NCBI GenBank assembly: GCA_029938115.1
Contig: JAPYOP010000005.1
Location: 4,623-68,622 of the forward strand
Direction of reading: 5' to 3'
Origin: Colwellia sp.
GTDB taxonomy: Bacteria > Pseudomonadota > Gammaproteobacteria > Enterobacterales > Alteromonadaceae
DNA length: 64,000 nucleotides
The stretch's first letter is position 1, and every line of letters begins with the position of its first letter. A program made the position numbers and the translations under genes. Shown piece by piece: positions 18,102 to 27,421 of this stretch. The notes under the pieces were generated by a model. It worked only from the letters and a program-made list of their open reading frames with translations, ran no database searches and was not told where the DNA came from.

Positions 18102-21100
18102 TTAACCTTGCTCATTTAATTCAAAAGCACAACGTTTACTAAACCAAGAAAAAGCAGCAGGTACGAATAAGAAAGACAATAACGTTGTTAATACTGTGCC
18201 GCCAGCTATCGCAATAGCAAAAGGCGGCCAAAATCCCCCGCCAGCCAAAATCAACGGTAGAAAACCACCAACAGTTGTGATTGTTGTTGACGTAATATGC
18301 CGAGTACAACTCTGTACTCCTTTAATTATCGCACTGGAATCCCCTTGAACTGCTAGCGCATCACTTTTTAACTCTGCAATAATAACGATAGCGGCATTTA
18401 TAGCTAACCCCATTAAACCAAGTAAAGCGATGATGACGGTAAAACCAAAGGGGTAACCAAAAATATATACCGTTAATAAACCTAAACCTACTGATTGAAA
18501 AGCGCTGAAGAAAATAATGCCGCCTAGTCTAAAAGAATTAAACGACAACACCACGACCGTTATTAATAAAGTAAATATAACACCAACGCTTGCTAAAAGT
18601 TGTCCTACAGCATCATCTCGCTTAGAAGATTCACCGCCAATTTCTAAGTAATAACCTGAAGGTAGCTGATAGTTTTCAGCAGTAATATTAGCTTTAACAC
18701 TAGTTAACACTTCACTGGGTAAAACACCTGAACGAATATAACCTTCAACTATATTAATCCTCGAACCATTGCGGTGTGGGATAGCACCTCTACTTGGCTT
18801 TAATGAAAAATCAGCGATGGCAGTTAACGGAATTGGTTGAGCTGCACCGGTTGCATTATTGGCTTGATTACGACTGAGTAAATTAATACTGGCCAAATCA
18901 TCTATATTAGTTCGAGCTTCATTCGCAATGCGCACTCGAACGGGAATTGATTCTGTTGCCTCAATAATAGAGCCGCTCACTTGACCACTTAAGCTGCCTT
19001 GCAATTGCTTAGCAATATCGACTAACGATAAACCAAGTAAAGCAGCAGCTTCTTCATCAGCTTTAATCCATACTTTTGGCGTGCCCGGTTGTAGTGATAC
19101 GCGGGTATGAATGATATCAGTGGTTTGGGTCATAATCTTTCTAAGATCATCGCCAATCACTTTTAAAGTGTCTAAGTTAGGGCCGAACACACGTAGTTCT
19201 ACAGGTGCATTAAAAGGAGGACCTTGCTCCAATTTTCGTACTAAAATTTGTGCTTCAGGTATTAGCTTATCTAATGCTATTTGTAGTTGAGGAATTAAGG
19301 TGTTTGCAGCTTCAAAGTCCGAAGCTGTAATCATCGCCTGTCCATAGTTTTGGAAACCATCTTTGTTTGGCATTAAGTTATAGTAAAAAGAGGGGGCATT
19401 TTTACCAATAAACCAATGGACCTTCTCTATTCCCTGCTGTTGATAAAGGTAGTCGCTTACTTGTTGGCTGATTTTCTGTGTATTGATAATACTGCTATGT
19501 GCTGGCATGAATAGTTCAATTTGAAACATGTCACGATCAGACGGTGGAAAAAATTGCTCGCTTAGTTGCTTCGCTAATACAAAGCCAAGTAAAGGTAGGC
19601 AGAATACTGCAATTACTGTCGTTTTTTTGTAAGTTAGTGCCCAGTGTAGTGTTCTTTCAAATAAACTATTGAGCTTAGGTAAGTGAATGCCAACTTGATA
19701 CCATCGGTTATTCGACTTCTCTTTAGACGTAGAACTTCTAAGCGTTTCACTTTTAGGTACTACACCTTTAGGAAGGAAGCGTCCAGCTAAGCCCGCAACA
19801 ATAGTATGAGAAATAATATAAGATCCAATTAAGGAAAATATCACGCTATAGGCAATACCGCCAACAAACTCACCGGCTGCCCCAGGCATTAAAATAAGCG
19901 GCATAAAAGCTAAAATAGTAGTGATGGTTGAGCCAAGTAACGGTAACCATAAATGCTTAACGGCATAGCCAACACTATCAAGACGTCTCATGCCTTCTTG
20001 GCGTTTAGTTTGGATAGTATCGGTCATGACAATGGCATTATCGACCATAATTCCTAATGCAACAACTAACCCAGTTACTGACATTTGATGAATTGGAATA
20101 CCGTAAATATTCATCACTGAAAGAGTGAACAGTACAGTTAAGGGTAAAGATGCAGCAACAATAGCAGCACTACGCCAGCCAAGTGTTATTAACAATACAA
20201 CGGAAATTAGAACAAAGCCTAATGCGATGTTTTCCATTAAATCGCCAAGGCGTTTTTCAGTGTAAATGTTTTGATCAAATAGTATTTCGAGTTTAATATT
20301 TTGTGGCAGTTGTTTAGCATAGGCCGCTAACTCTGTTTTTATATTGGCACTCCATTTATCAATACGTAAGTTCGGTAACATGCGAGCTGCAACCACTAAA
20401 GCGGGCTTATCATTAACAATAGTTATTTCTCGCGCAGGCCAAGCCAAACTTTTACTGACTTTTGCTATATCACCTAAGCGAAGTATAGTGCCTGAGTTGC
20501 TTTCTCTAATAGGGATGTTCTCAATGCGAGTTATGCTATCAAAAGCGCCAATTAGTTCTACTTGCATTTGGTTTTGCTGGTTCACTAATTGTCCGGCAGA
20601 AACCTTTGCATCTGATTGCTGTATTTTCTGTGCTATTAATTTGCTCGAAAGATTTAGCTTGCTGCTAAGGCCTTGATCAATCTCCACAAGAACTTCTTCC
20701 TGTCCTTGACCGAAAATAGTCACCAGATCAGTACCGTTAACAATACGTAAACGGTTTTGAAGATCATTCGCATAACGGCCTAAACTAGCAATATCACTCG
20801 GACCATCACCTTGCCAATTTAAAGCAATAAGTTGCGTGAACGCATAACTTCTATCATCTTCTAATGTTGGCGCTAAGGTATTGGCAGGGAACTGTGGAGC
20901 AACGTCATTGATTAAATCTCTCACTCTAGACCAAATAGGTAAAGAGTCAGTCACTTCATCAATCAATTCAATCTTTACTGCTGAAATACCAGGACGTGAA
21001 ACGGAGGTGATATTTTTAATTTCAGAAATTTTACGCAGTTTTTGTTCTATTTTTTCAGTAATAAGCACTTCAATTCGTTCGGCACTAGCGCCGGGTAAAC

Positions 21101-21242
21101 GTGTTAATACACTGGCATGTCGGTTTTGCATGCGAGGATCTTCCATTCTAGGCATGGTTGATAATGCGCCAAGACCAGAAACAATCAATAGAATAATGGC
21201 CAGAGACATTAGTCGACCATTTTTAACAAATGAGCGGATCAT
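18102..21242 (-). CDS. RND efflux transporter, inner-membrane pump
   Basis: Proton-driven tripartite efflux pump subunit of the AcrB/MexB superfamily (ACR_tran). The 1046-residue product has the usual two sets of six membrane segments with two large periplasmic loops. The conserved TM4 segment GIMVDNAIVMTDT carries the relay Asp, but followed by Asn where HAE1 pumps usually have a second Asp. That, with the short N-terminus, places it in the divergent HAE1-like branch often found with a lipoprotein fusion partner. The start overlaps the partner's stop by one base. No outer-membrane channel gene is adjacent. Substrates cannot be told from sequence. Confidence 0.93.
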   Translation of the reverse strand: MIRSFVKNGRLMSLAIILLIVSGLGALSTMPRMEDPRMQNRHASVLTRLPGASAERIEVLITEKIEQKLRKISEIKNITSVSRPGISAVKIELIDEVTDSLPIWSRVRDLINDVAPQFPANTLAPTLEDDRSYAFTQLIALNWQGDGPSDIASLGRYANDLQNRLRIVNGTDLVTIFGQGQEEVLVEIDQGLSSKLNLSSKLIAQKIQQSDAKVSAGQLVNQQNQMQVELIGAFDSITRIENIPIRESNSGTILRLGDIAKVSKSLAWPAREITIVNDKPALVVAARMLPNLRIDKWSANIKTELAAYAKQLPQNIKLEILFDQNIYTEKRLGDLMENIALGFVLISVVLLITLGWRSAAIVAASLPLTVLFTLSVMNIYGIPIHQMSVTGLVVALGIMVDNAIVMTDTIQTKRQEGMRRLDSVGYAVKHLWLPLLGSTITTILAFMPLILMPGAAGEFVGGIAYSVIFSLIGSYIISHTIVAGLAGRFLPKGVVPKSETLRSSTSKEKSNNRWYQVGIHLPKLNSLFERTLHWALTYKKTTVIAVFCLPLLGFVLAKQLSEQFFPPSDRDMFQIELFMPAHSSIINTQKISQQVSDYLYQQQGIEKVHWFIGKNAPSFYYNLMPNKDGFQNYGQAMITASDFEAANTLIPQLQIALDKLIPEAQILVRKLEQGPPFNAPVELRVFGPNLDTLKVIGDDLRKIMTQTTDIIHTRVSLQPGTPKVWIKADEEAAALLGLSLVDIAKQLQGSLSGQVSGSIIEATESIPVRVRIANEARTNIDDLASINLLSRNQANNATGAAQPIPLTAIADFSLKPSRGAIPHRNGSRINIVEGYIRSGVLPSEVLTSVKANITAENYQLPSGYYLEIGGESSKRDDAVGQLLASVGVIFTLLITVVVLSFNSFRLGGIIFFSAFQSVGLGLLTVYIFGYPFGFTVIIALLGLMGLAINAAIVIIAELKSDALAVQGDSSAIIKGVQSCTRHITSTTITTVGGFLPLILAGGGFWPPFAIAIAGGTVLTTLLSFLFVPAAFSWFSKRCAFELNEQG

Positions 21243-22411
21243 TAGTGACTACCCTCGGTACTAGCGAGTGCTTGCGATGAGGAAAGCACTACTTGACCCG
21301 CAACATAACGATGAACACCTTGTGCAACAATTTTGTACTGTTTTATTGCTATACCATTAACGTAAACAGAGTGTTCATTGGCATGTAGTATGTTCACAGT
21401 AGCAGCTTGCAATTGAAAGCTGCTTTTTGCATCTAACGAAGGAGAGGCGATGAAAACCTGCCATTGACCCCTAACTCCGTCGGTTATAGCATTTATTGGT
21501 AACCAAAAGCCTGCTTTGTTAATTTTTTGCTCTATCGTTATCCTCACGAGTTGGCCATTAAAGCTTTTGTTTTTATCTATCTGCTCAAGCATTTTCAATC
21601 TTAGCTGCACGGTTCTATTGATTGCATCAATTTGATGACCTATAGCGATAAGTTTTGCTTGTTTGTTTTGATTGTTTATTTTTATTTGTATTAGTTGCCC
21701 TAATGACAATGTACTGGCAACTTTACTTGGAATACCAACACTAATTTCGTTGTTAGCACTTTCTATAATGCGAAAGCTTGTTTTGCTTGGAATGATTACT
21801 TCGCCATTTGATATTAGGCGATGAGTGATCACACCATCAAAAGGAGCGGTTAATGCTGATTTTTCTTCTTGGTATTCCAAGGTTTGAATACGCGCATTTA
21901 ACCCATTAATTTGTGCTTTAAGAATTTTATTTTCGGTATTCAATTCGTCAAGGCGTTGTTTAGAGCTGTACCCATCGGCAATGAGTGTTTTTATGCGAGT
22001 TAAATTGGTTTTATTTAATGCTATTTGTGCTTGTAATTGAGTTATTTGTGCTTGCAATTCAGATCTTTTATAGCTAAGTAGTTGGGTGTCTTGTTGTGCT
22101 AAAAGTTGCCCTTTTTTTACTATATCGCCATTATCTACTAATATTTCACTGATTCGGCCAGAGTACTCAAAGCTCAAATTAGTTTGCTGTTTTGCTGTAA
22201 CTTGGCCTAGGTAATCTCTTGCAATACTATAACTTTTTTTAGGAGAAATGTTCATAAGAGCAGCACTTTGATAGTATTTTTCAGCGTTTTTACTTTCATC
22301 TACATGTTTAGAGCAAGCAGAAAGAATCGCAAAAGTTAGAAATAAAAAAGTAACTTTCTTAATGTTGATAGTTTTTACTAAAGAAGATAAGTGATTCATA
22401 AATGAGAGCAT
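21242..22411 (-). CDS. RND efflux membrane-fusion protein (lipoprotein)
   Basis: Periplasmic adaptor that links the RND pump to an outer-membrane channel (HlyD/AcrA family). From the ATG at 22411 there are 389 residues. The lipoprotein signal ends FLTFAILSAC, a good lipobox. The biotinyl-lipoyl half-motifs (SGRISEILVDNGDIVKKGQLLA and APFDGVITHRLISNGE) flank a coiled-coil hairpin at about residues 100-185. The start was chosen for the AGG 9 bases upstream; an alternative ATG lies at 22399, and the TTG at 22444 is unlikely. It is divergent from the TetR gene across palindromic operators. Confidence 0.9.
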   Translation of the reverse strand: MLSFMNHLSSLVKTINIKKVTFLFLTFAILSACSKHVDESKNAEKYYQSAALMNISPKKSYSIARDYLGQVTAKQQTNLSFEYSGRISEILVDNGDIVKKGQLLAQQDTQLLSYKRSELQAQITQLQAQIALNKTNLTRIKTLIADGYSSKQRLDELNTENKILKAQINGLNARIQTLEYQEEKSALTAPFDGVITHRLISNGEVIIPSKTSFRIIESANNEISVGIPSKVASTLSLGQLIQIKINNQNKQAKLIAIGHQIDAINRTVQLRLKMLEQIDKNKSFNGQLVRITIEQKINKAGFWLPINAITDGVRGQWQVFIASPSLDAKSSFQLQAATVNILHANEHSVYVNGIAIKQYKIVAQGVHRYVAGQVVLSSSQALASTEGSH

Positions 22412-22474
22412 TTTTACTGTGCCTATTAGAGAGATTAATAACAAAATTAAACAAACTCATACATATCAAGACTA

Positions 22475-22526
22475 GACTGTACAGTCCATTTAAGTGTAGT
22501 CTAAATAGATTAGACTGGACTGTCTA
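22475..22526. promoter_or_regulatory. Palindromic operators between efflux operon and tetR
   Basis: Three overlapping inverted repeats share the half-site AGTCTA/TAGACT or GACTGT: GACTGTACAGTC (22475-22486, perfect), AGTCTA-N7-TAGACT (22498-22516) and TAGAC-N6-GTCTA (22511-22526). They occupy the core of the 166-bp divergent gap, as expected for a TetR-type repressor controlling both genes. Confidence 0.65.
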
Positions 22527-22577
22527 GTTTATTTTGTTAAAATGGAAAATGAAGCACAGTTGAAGTGAAGAGAGCCA

Positions 22578-23204
22578 ATGGTCAAGAAACGCAGTAAAAA
22601 TGAAGCTAAACGCCAGCAGATATTAGATGCCGCAATCAACCTGTTTATGGAACAAGGTTATGCTGCGACGAGTATGGATCTGATTGCTAAAAATGCCGAT
22701 GTTTCAAAGCAAACTGTTTATAGTCACTTTGGCAATAAAGATGATTTATTCTCTGCCTCAATAGAACAAAAATGTGAATCATTGCATATTTTAGATTTAT
22801 CTATGCATGATTTATCTGATCCGCAAACGATATTATTACAGTTAGCACAACGTTTAATCGATGTTATTGCCTCAAAGCAAGCTTGTGCAGTCCATAAAAT
22901 ATGTGCTTTTGAGTCGAATGCTTACCCGCAAGTATCGGATATTTTCTACCAAGCCGGCCCTCTTAGAGTCACTAATGAAATTACTCAGTTGATGGAAAAG
23001 CTACATCAACAAAAAGTGCTTTATATTGAAAATCCAAGGCATGCTGCTTTGCAATTTTTAAATATGATTAAGGGAGAGTTGTGGGTGCAAATAGAGTTCA
23101 ATACTAAAGAGCGTGTATCACCAACAGAAGTGGATGAATACTTACTTGATAGCGTGGCATTTTTTATTCGCGGCTATGCTAATAAAGTAGCGAGTAGCGA
23201 GTAG
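22578..23204 (+). CDS. TetR-family regulator of the efflux operon
   Basis: The 208-residue protein has an N-terminal TetR helix-turn-helix (ILDAAINLFMEQGYAATSMDLIAKNADVSK then QTVYSHFGNKDDLF, residues about 17-62) and a helical ligand-binding C-terminal domain resembling the AcrR-like TetR_C group. It probably represses the divergent RND operon through the palindromes at 22475-22526. The last codons (VASSE and stop) are made of a three-copy heptamer repeat, so changes in copy number would shift the C-terminal frame. The ligand is unknown. Confidence 0.9.
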   Translation: MVKKRSKNEAKRQQILDAAINLFMEQGYAATSMDLIAKNADVSKQTVYSHFGNKDDLFSASIEQKCESLHILDLSMHDLSDPQTILLQLAQRLIDVIASKQACAVHKICAFESNAYPQVSDIFYQAGPLRVTNEITQLMEKLHQQKVLYIENPRHAALQFLNMIKGELWVQIEFNTKERVSPTEVDEYLLDSVAFFIRGYANKVASSE

Positions 23205-23207
23205 CGA
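23187..23207. repeat. Heptamer tandem repeat (GTAGCGA)x3
   Basis: Three perfect copies of GTAGCGA encode the last residues and stop codon of the TetR gene and extend three bases past it, in a convergent gap. The unit differs from, but is the same length as, the AATAACG repeat after ppiD. Confidence 0.8.
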
Positions 23208-23249
23208 GCATTGTGTACTTCGTCACTCATTACTTTTTTTGTTAGTAAC

Positions 23250-24278
23250 TTAAGCCTGTTGCCCTGTTGAATCTCTCACAACTAATTGTGGCACATACTG
23301 GCTTATTTCGTTGTTGCCTTTTTGCTTACGAATTTGGCTGATTAATAAGCTAGTAGCATCATTTGCTATTTGTTTATTAGGTTGGTTAGCTGTGGTTAAT
23401 TTAGGCCATGTTTGACGTGAGAATGGACTGTTTTCGAAACCGGCAATAGATAATTGCTCAGGTATTTTTATATTCATTAAACGCGCGGCAAATAATGCCC
23501 CCGCGGCAATTTCATCATTACATGAGAATATGGCTGTAGGTCGCTCTTCATAAGTTAGCTCTTGGGCTAATAATTGCTTAGCGCCATTTACGCCTGATTC
23601 AAAAGAATACTCACCTTCAATAACCCAGCTTTTATTAAACTCAATGTCGTTTGCTTTTAATGCACGTCTATATCCTTTATAACGTTCAATTGTTGACATA
23701 TGCTCAGCACCACCGGCAATAAAACTAATTTTCTTATGTCCTAAATCAATTAAATGCTGCGTTATCGTTTGTGCTGCATTTCTATCATTTACCATAACGC
23801 ATGGGCTTAATTCGTCAGGAGCAACATCTCCAGACATAATGCGAACTACTTTGATATCAAGCTCAAGAATACGTTTTACAAATTCAGGACGCTCTGAAAA
23901 CGGTGGAGTTAAAACCAAACCTGCTACACGAGCATGTTTAATGGTGTTTATTATTTCTTCGGTAATGTTTTCTTGTTGTGAATCACAAGGGTTGATCAAT
24001 AATTCAAAACCTTGTTGACGACAAGCTGATAAAATACCTTCTTGCATGTCAATTATATAATAGGCGTTTGGGTTATCGTATACATAGGCAATAGTAAAAG
24101 ACTTTGTACCCGCTAAATTTCGAGCGGCAAGGTTTGGCTGATAGTTAAGCTCTTTTACTGCAGCTTGTACTTTTTCACGGGTAAGTTGGCGAACCGACGG
24201 TTCATTATTCATCACGCGTGAAACGGTTTTAATTGATACGCCTGAGAGTTTGGCGACATCATTAATTGTTGCTTTCAT
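23250..24278 (-). CDS. LacI-family transcriptional regulator
   Basis: The 342-residue protein has a classical LacI helix-turn-helix (ATINDVAKLSGVSIKTVSRVMN, residues about 3-25), the hinge helix with the conserved NLAARNLAG, and a periplasmic-binding-like effector domain (from SFTIAYVYDNPNAYYI to the C-terminus). It is divergent from pgi. A perfect palindrome TGACAGCGCTGTCA, typical of LacI operators with a central CG, lies in the gap (24419-24432), and a one-base variant lies upstream of acs. It is therefore probably a regulator of central carbon metabolism. The effector sugar or sugar phosphate is unknown. Confidence 0.9.
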   Translation of the reverse strand: MKATINDVAKLSGVSIKTVSRVMNNEPSVRQLTREKVQAAVKELNYQPNLAARNLAGTKSFTIAYVYDNPNAYYIIDMQEGILSACRQQGFELLINPCDSQQENITEEIINTIKHARVAGLVLTPPFSERPEFVKRILELDIKVVRIMSGDVAPDELSPCVMVNDRNAAQTITQHLIDLGHKKISFIAGGAEHMSTIERYKGYRRALKANDIEFNKSWVIEGEYSFESGVNGAKQLLAQELTYEERPTAIFSCNDEIAAGALFAARLMNIKIPEQLSIAGFENSPFSRQTWPKLTTANQPNKQIANDATSLLISQIRKQKGNNEISQYVPQLVVRDSTGQQA

Positions 24279-24418
24279 TAATTTACTTAACCTTTTAGTT
24301 CTTTTTATTAAGTCTAATCACCGCTAGAGTAGAGCTTCTTTTGCTTTGCAGCAATAACTAATACTATTTTTATCTAATTAATCGAGCAGTAATCACGCAT
24401 AAGTCAACAATTAACGAT

Positions 24419-24432
24419 TGACAGCGCTGTCA
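24419..24432. promoter_or_regulatory. LacI-type operator between the LacI gene and pgi
   Basis: TGACAGCGCTGTCA is a perfect 14-bp palindrome with the CG centre usual for LacI-family operators. It is 112 bp upstream of the pgi ATG and 140 bp from the regulator's start. A near-identical copy occurs at 53502-53515 before acs. Confidence 0.75.
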
Positions 24433-24543
24433 TTTTTTAATAGGGTAACATAAATAAATTAGAAATCATAATAGTGTCATAGCTTGAATGTATCCTTTAG
24501 CGGATTGACACTATACTCATCAGTTAGGTATACAGGAATCACT

Positions 24544-26184
24544 ATGTCAGATCGTCAAACGTTAGCTAGTTGGAGAAAATTGCAACAATTAGCGCTAGAT
24601 AAAAAATCTCAGCACATGAATACTTTGTTTGCCAATGATAGTGAACGCTTTGAAAAGTTTTCTATTGAGCTACCAAACTTACTACTTGATTACTCAAAAA
24701 ACTTAATTGATTGTGAAACCTTAGACAGTTTATTAGATTTAGCTGAAGAAACAGAAGTTTGTCAATGGCGCACTAAAATGTTTACTGGTGCGAAGATAAA
24801 TAAAACAGAAGACCGCGCTGTATTGCATACGGCGTTGAGACGTCAAAGTGATGAGCCGCTTATATTAGATGGTGAGAATGTGACTGATCACGTACAAAGC
24901 CAATTGGAAAAAATGGAAGGTTTTGTAAATAAAGTGCGTCAAGGTCACTGGTTAGGATATTCAGGTAAGCGTATTACCGACATTGTAAACATTGGCGTCG
25001 GTGGCTCAAACCTTGGTCCGCAAATGGTTACTGAGGCACTGAAGCATTATAGTGACGGTGGTGTTAATGTTCATTATGTTTCTAATGTTGATGGCGCTCA
25101 AATTGTTGAAGTACTGCGCCCATTAGATCCTCAAAAAGTATTGTTTATAGTTTCTAGTAAAACCTTTACAACAACAGAAACAATGACAAACGCTAAAACA
25201 GCAATGAAATGGCTAACAAGCTCCTCGTTTGATGAAAAATCAGTGGCCAAACACTTTGTTGCTGTAACGGCTAATAAAGAAAACGCCATGAGCCTTGGCA
25301 TTGAAGAAGAAAATATATTTGATATGTGGGATTGGGTCGGTGGACGCTTTTCTTTATGGTCAGCAATCGGCTTAGCTATCGCTCTGGATTTAGGTTTCGA
25401 TAAATTTAAAGAGTTACTTGATGGCGCGCATGCAATGGATCAACATTTTATTAATGCCCCGTTGAGAGATAATATGCCTGCAATAATGGCGCTTATTAGT
25501 GTCTGGAATACCACCTTTTTAGGTGCACGTTCACAAGCTATTTTACCTTATGATCAAACTTTGCACATGCTCTCAGCTTATTTACAACAAGCAGAAATGG
25601 AAAGTAATGGTAAATCGGTCACTTGGGATGGTGATGAAGTTGATTATGCTACCGTACCATCAATTTGGGGTGAGCTAGGTATTAATGGGCAACATGCTTT
25701 TTATCAATATTTGCATCAAAGTAATAATGTAGTACCGGCTGACTTTATTGGCTCAGTAGAAAGTGTTACCCCTGTAAAAGGGCACCATGAAACACTCATG
25801 GCAAACTTTTTTGCTCAAACCCAAGCGTTAATGGCAGGTGTTAATGAAGAGCAGGTTAGGGCAGATCTTAAAGCGAAAGGGCGCACTCCTGATTATATTG
25901 ATAAAGTTGCACCACATAAAGTACATAAAGGTAATAGACCAACCAATACTATTTTGCTAAAGCGTATCGATCCTAAAACATTGGGTAGCTTGATTGCCGC
26001 TTATGAGCACAAAATATTTGTTCAAGGTATTATTCTACAAATATGTTCTTTTGATCAATGGGGCGTAGAGCTTGGTAAAGGCTTAGCCGCTGAGATTCAA
26101 GAGGAGCTAGAAAATAATAGTATTTCTGAACAGCATGATTGTTCAACGGCAAGTTTGATGAGATTTTATCAAGAAGCTAAGTAG
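24544..26184 (+). CDS. pgi: Glucose-6-phosphate isomerase
   Basis: Cytosolic enzyme interconverting glucose 6-phosphate and fructose 6-phosphate. From the ATG at 24544 (MSDRQTLASWRKLQ) the product has 546 residues, close to E. coli Pgi (549). It has the phosphate-binding segments IGVGGSNLGPQM and VSSKTFTTTETM, the signature WDWVGGRFSLWSA, and the second signature near the end (GVELGKGLA). The start follows AGGAAT; an in-frame extension of 20 codons upstream has no ribosome site. A perfect LacI-type palindrome lies upstream and a strong terminator downstream. Confidence 0.97.
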   Translation: MSDRQTLASWRKLQQLALDKKSQHMNTLFANDSERFEKFSIELPNLLLDYSKNLIDCETLDSLLDLAEETEVCQWRTKMFTGAKINKTEDRAVLHTALRRQSDEPLILDGENVTDHVQSQLEKMEGFVNKVRQGHWLGYSGKRITDIVNIGVGGSNLGPQMVTEALKHYSDGGVNVHYVSNVDGAQIVEVLRPLDPQKVLFIVSSKTFTTTETMTNAKTAMKWLTSSSFDEKSVAKHFVAVTANKENAMSLGIEEENIFDMWDWVGGRFSLWSAIGLAIALDLGFDKFKELLDGAHAMDQHFINAPLRDNMPAIMALISVWNTTFLGARSQAILPYDQTLHMLSAYLQQAEMESNGKSVTWDGDEVDYATVPSIWGELGINGQHAFYQYLHQSNNVVPADFIGSVESVTPVKGHHETLMANFFAQTQALMAGVNEEQVRADLKAKGRTPDYIDKVAPHKVHKGNRPTNTILLKRIDPKTLGSLIAAYEHKIFVQGIILQICSFDQWGVELGKGLAAEIQEELENNSISEQHDCSTASLMRFYQEAK

Positions 26185-26211
26185 TTTATTTTCAAATAAA
26201 TAACTTCTAAT

Positions 26212-26247
26212 AAAAAAGCAGTCACTAACATTAGTGACTGCTTTTTT
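26212..26247. terminator. Terminator between pgi and epd
   Basis: A long perfect stem, AAAAAAGCAGTCACTAA facing its complement around a one-base loop region, has T and A tails on both sides. It can end both pgi (plus) and epd (minus), which converge here. Confidence 0.9.
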
Positions 26248-26289
26248 AGTTTTTATTTTTAAATAAAACAATAGTTATAATAAATACAG

Positions 26290-27336
26290 CTAAGCCATAT
26301 GTTGTGCAGTATCTAACATTCTATTGGCAAAACCCCATTCATTGTCACTCCAAACTAACATTTTTACTAAGCGCTTATGGCTAACACGGGTTTGATTTCC
26401 GTCAACAATACATGAATGCGCATCATGGTTAAAATCAGCTGAAACTAATGGCTCCTCAGTGTAAGCCAATATGCCTTCTAAGCCGTTATCTGTTAACTGT
26501 TTTGATTGGGCATCCTTAATGATTTGATTAATGTCATCAATAGTCACATCTTCATTAACGGTTATGCTTAAATCCATTGCGGTCACATTTAGTGTAGGCA
26601 CACGAACAGCAATAGCTTCGAAGCGACCTTTAAATTTAGGCAAAATTCTTTCTATGCCAATAGCAAGTTTTGTGTCAACTGGAATAATAGACTGACTTGC
26701 TGCCCGAGCACGACGAAGATCAGGATGATAAGCATCAATAACTTGTTGATCATGCATTGAGGAGTGAATAGTGGTTATAGTACCGCTTTCAATACCAAAG
26801 GCATCATCTAACACTTTAATTACAGGCACAATACAATTAGTAGTACATGAACCATTAGAGACGACCTTATCATCGGCATTAAGCTCTAGGTGATTTATGC
26901 CGTAGATAATCGTCGCATCAATATCGTGGGTGCAAGGATGGGAGAACAGAACTTTTTTAGCGCCTTGTTTAATATGAGCCAAACCATCAGCTTGGCTACC
27001 AAACATGCCAGTACAGTCAAGCACAATGTCTACGTTATGTGTTTGCCAAGGCAGTTGTTCTATAGTTTCATAATGATACAAAGCTATTTCATCTTGACCT
27101 GCACAGTTATTTTTAGAGTTATTATCTGAAATGAATAATTTTTCATCTTCTTGCTCAACGTTGAAAGCAAAACGCCCATGGGTGGTATCGTATTTTAATA
27201 GGTGGGCAATACCTGTTGCAGGCGCGAGATCGTTAATCGCTACAATGTTAAAAAGCTCTGTTTTACCGCTTTCATAAAGTGCTCTTACAATGCTGCGACC
27301 GATACGGCCAAAACCATTTATAGCAATGTTTATCAT
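26290..27336 (-). CDS. epd: D-erythrose-4-phosphate dehydrogenase (GAPDH-like)
   Basis: NAD-dependent oxidation of erythrose 4-phosphate to 4-phosphoerythronate, the first step towards pyridoxal phosphate. The 348-residue product has the Rossmann start [10 protein letters not shown], catalytic Cys164 in SNGSCTTNC and His191 in [12 protein letters not shown]. It matches Epd better than glycolytic GapA: the signature [19 protein letters not shown] and the context next to tkt support this. A stretch at residues 65-85 ([18 protein letters not shown]) is an insertion compared with E. coli Epd. tkt lies 85 bp upstream on the same strand. A side role as GAPDH cannot be excluded. Confidence 0.9.
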   Translation of the reverse strand: MINIAINGFGRIGRSIVRALYESGKTELFNIVAINDLAPATGIAHLLKYDTTHGRFAFNVEQEDEKLFISDNNSKNNCAGQDEIALYHYETIEQLPWQTHNVDIVLDCTGMFGSQADGLAHIKQGAKKVLFSHPCTHDIDATIIYGINHLELNADDKVVSNGSCTTNCIVPVIKVLDDAFGIESGTITTIHSSMHDQQVIDAYHPDLRRARAASQSIIPVDTKLAIGIERILPKFKGRFEAIAVRVPTLNVTAMDLSITVNEDVTIDDINQIIKDAQSKQLTDNGLEGILAYTEEPLVSADFNHDAHSCIVDGNQTRVSHKRLVKMLVWSDNEWGFANRMLDTAQHMA

Positions 27337-27379
27337 ATGTCTGTATGTGCGAATTACTCGCGAAGTTTAGGTGAGTAAG

Positions 27380-27405
27380 GTGGGCATCTTAATTAGCCCA
27401 CCATT
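27380..27405. terminator. Inverted repeat between tkt and epd
   Basis: GGTGGGC and GCCCACC form a GC-rich stem around a 10-base loop, 17 bases past the tkt stop. In the minus direction the T-tail is poor, so it may attenuate rather than stop transcription into epd. Confidence 0.5.
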
Positions 27406-27421
27406 TTATAGTTATGTACGC

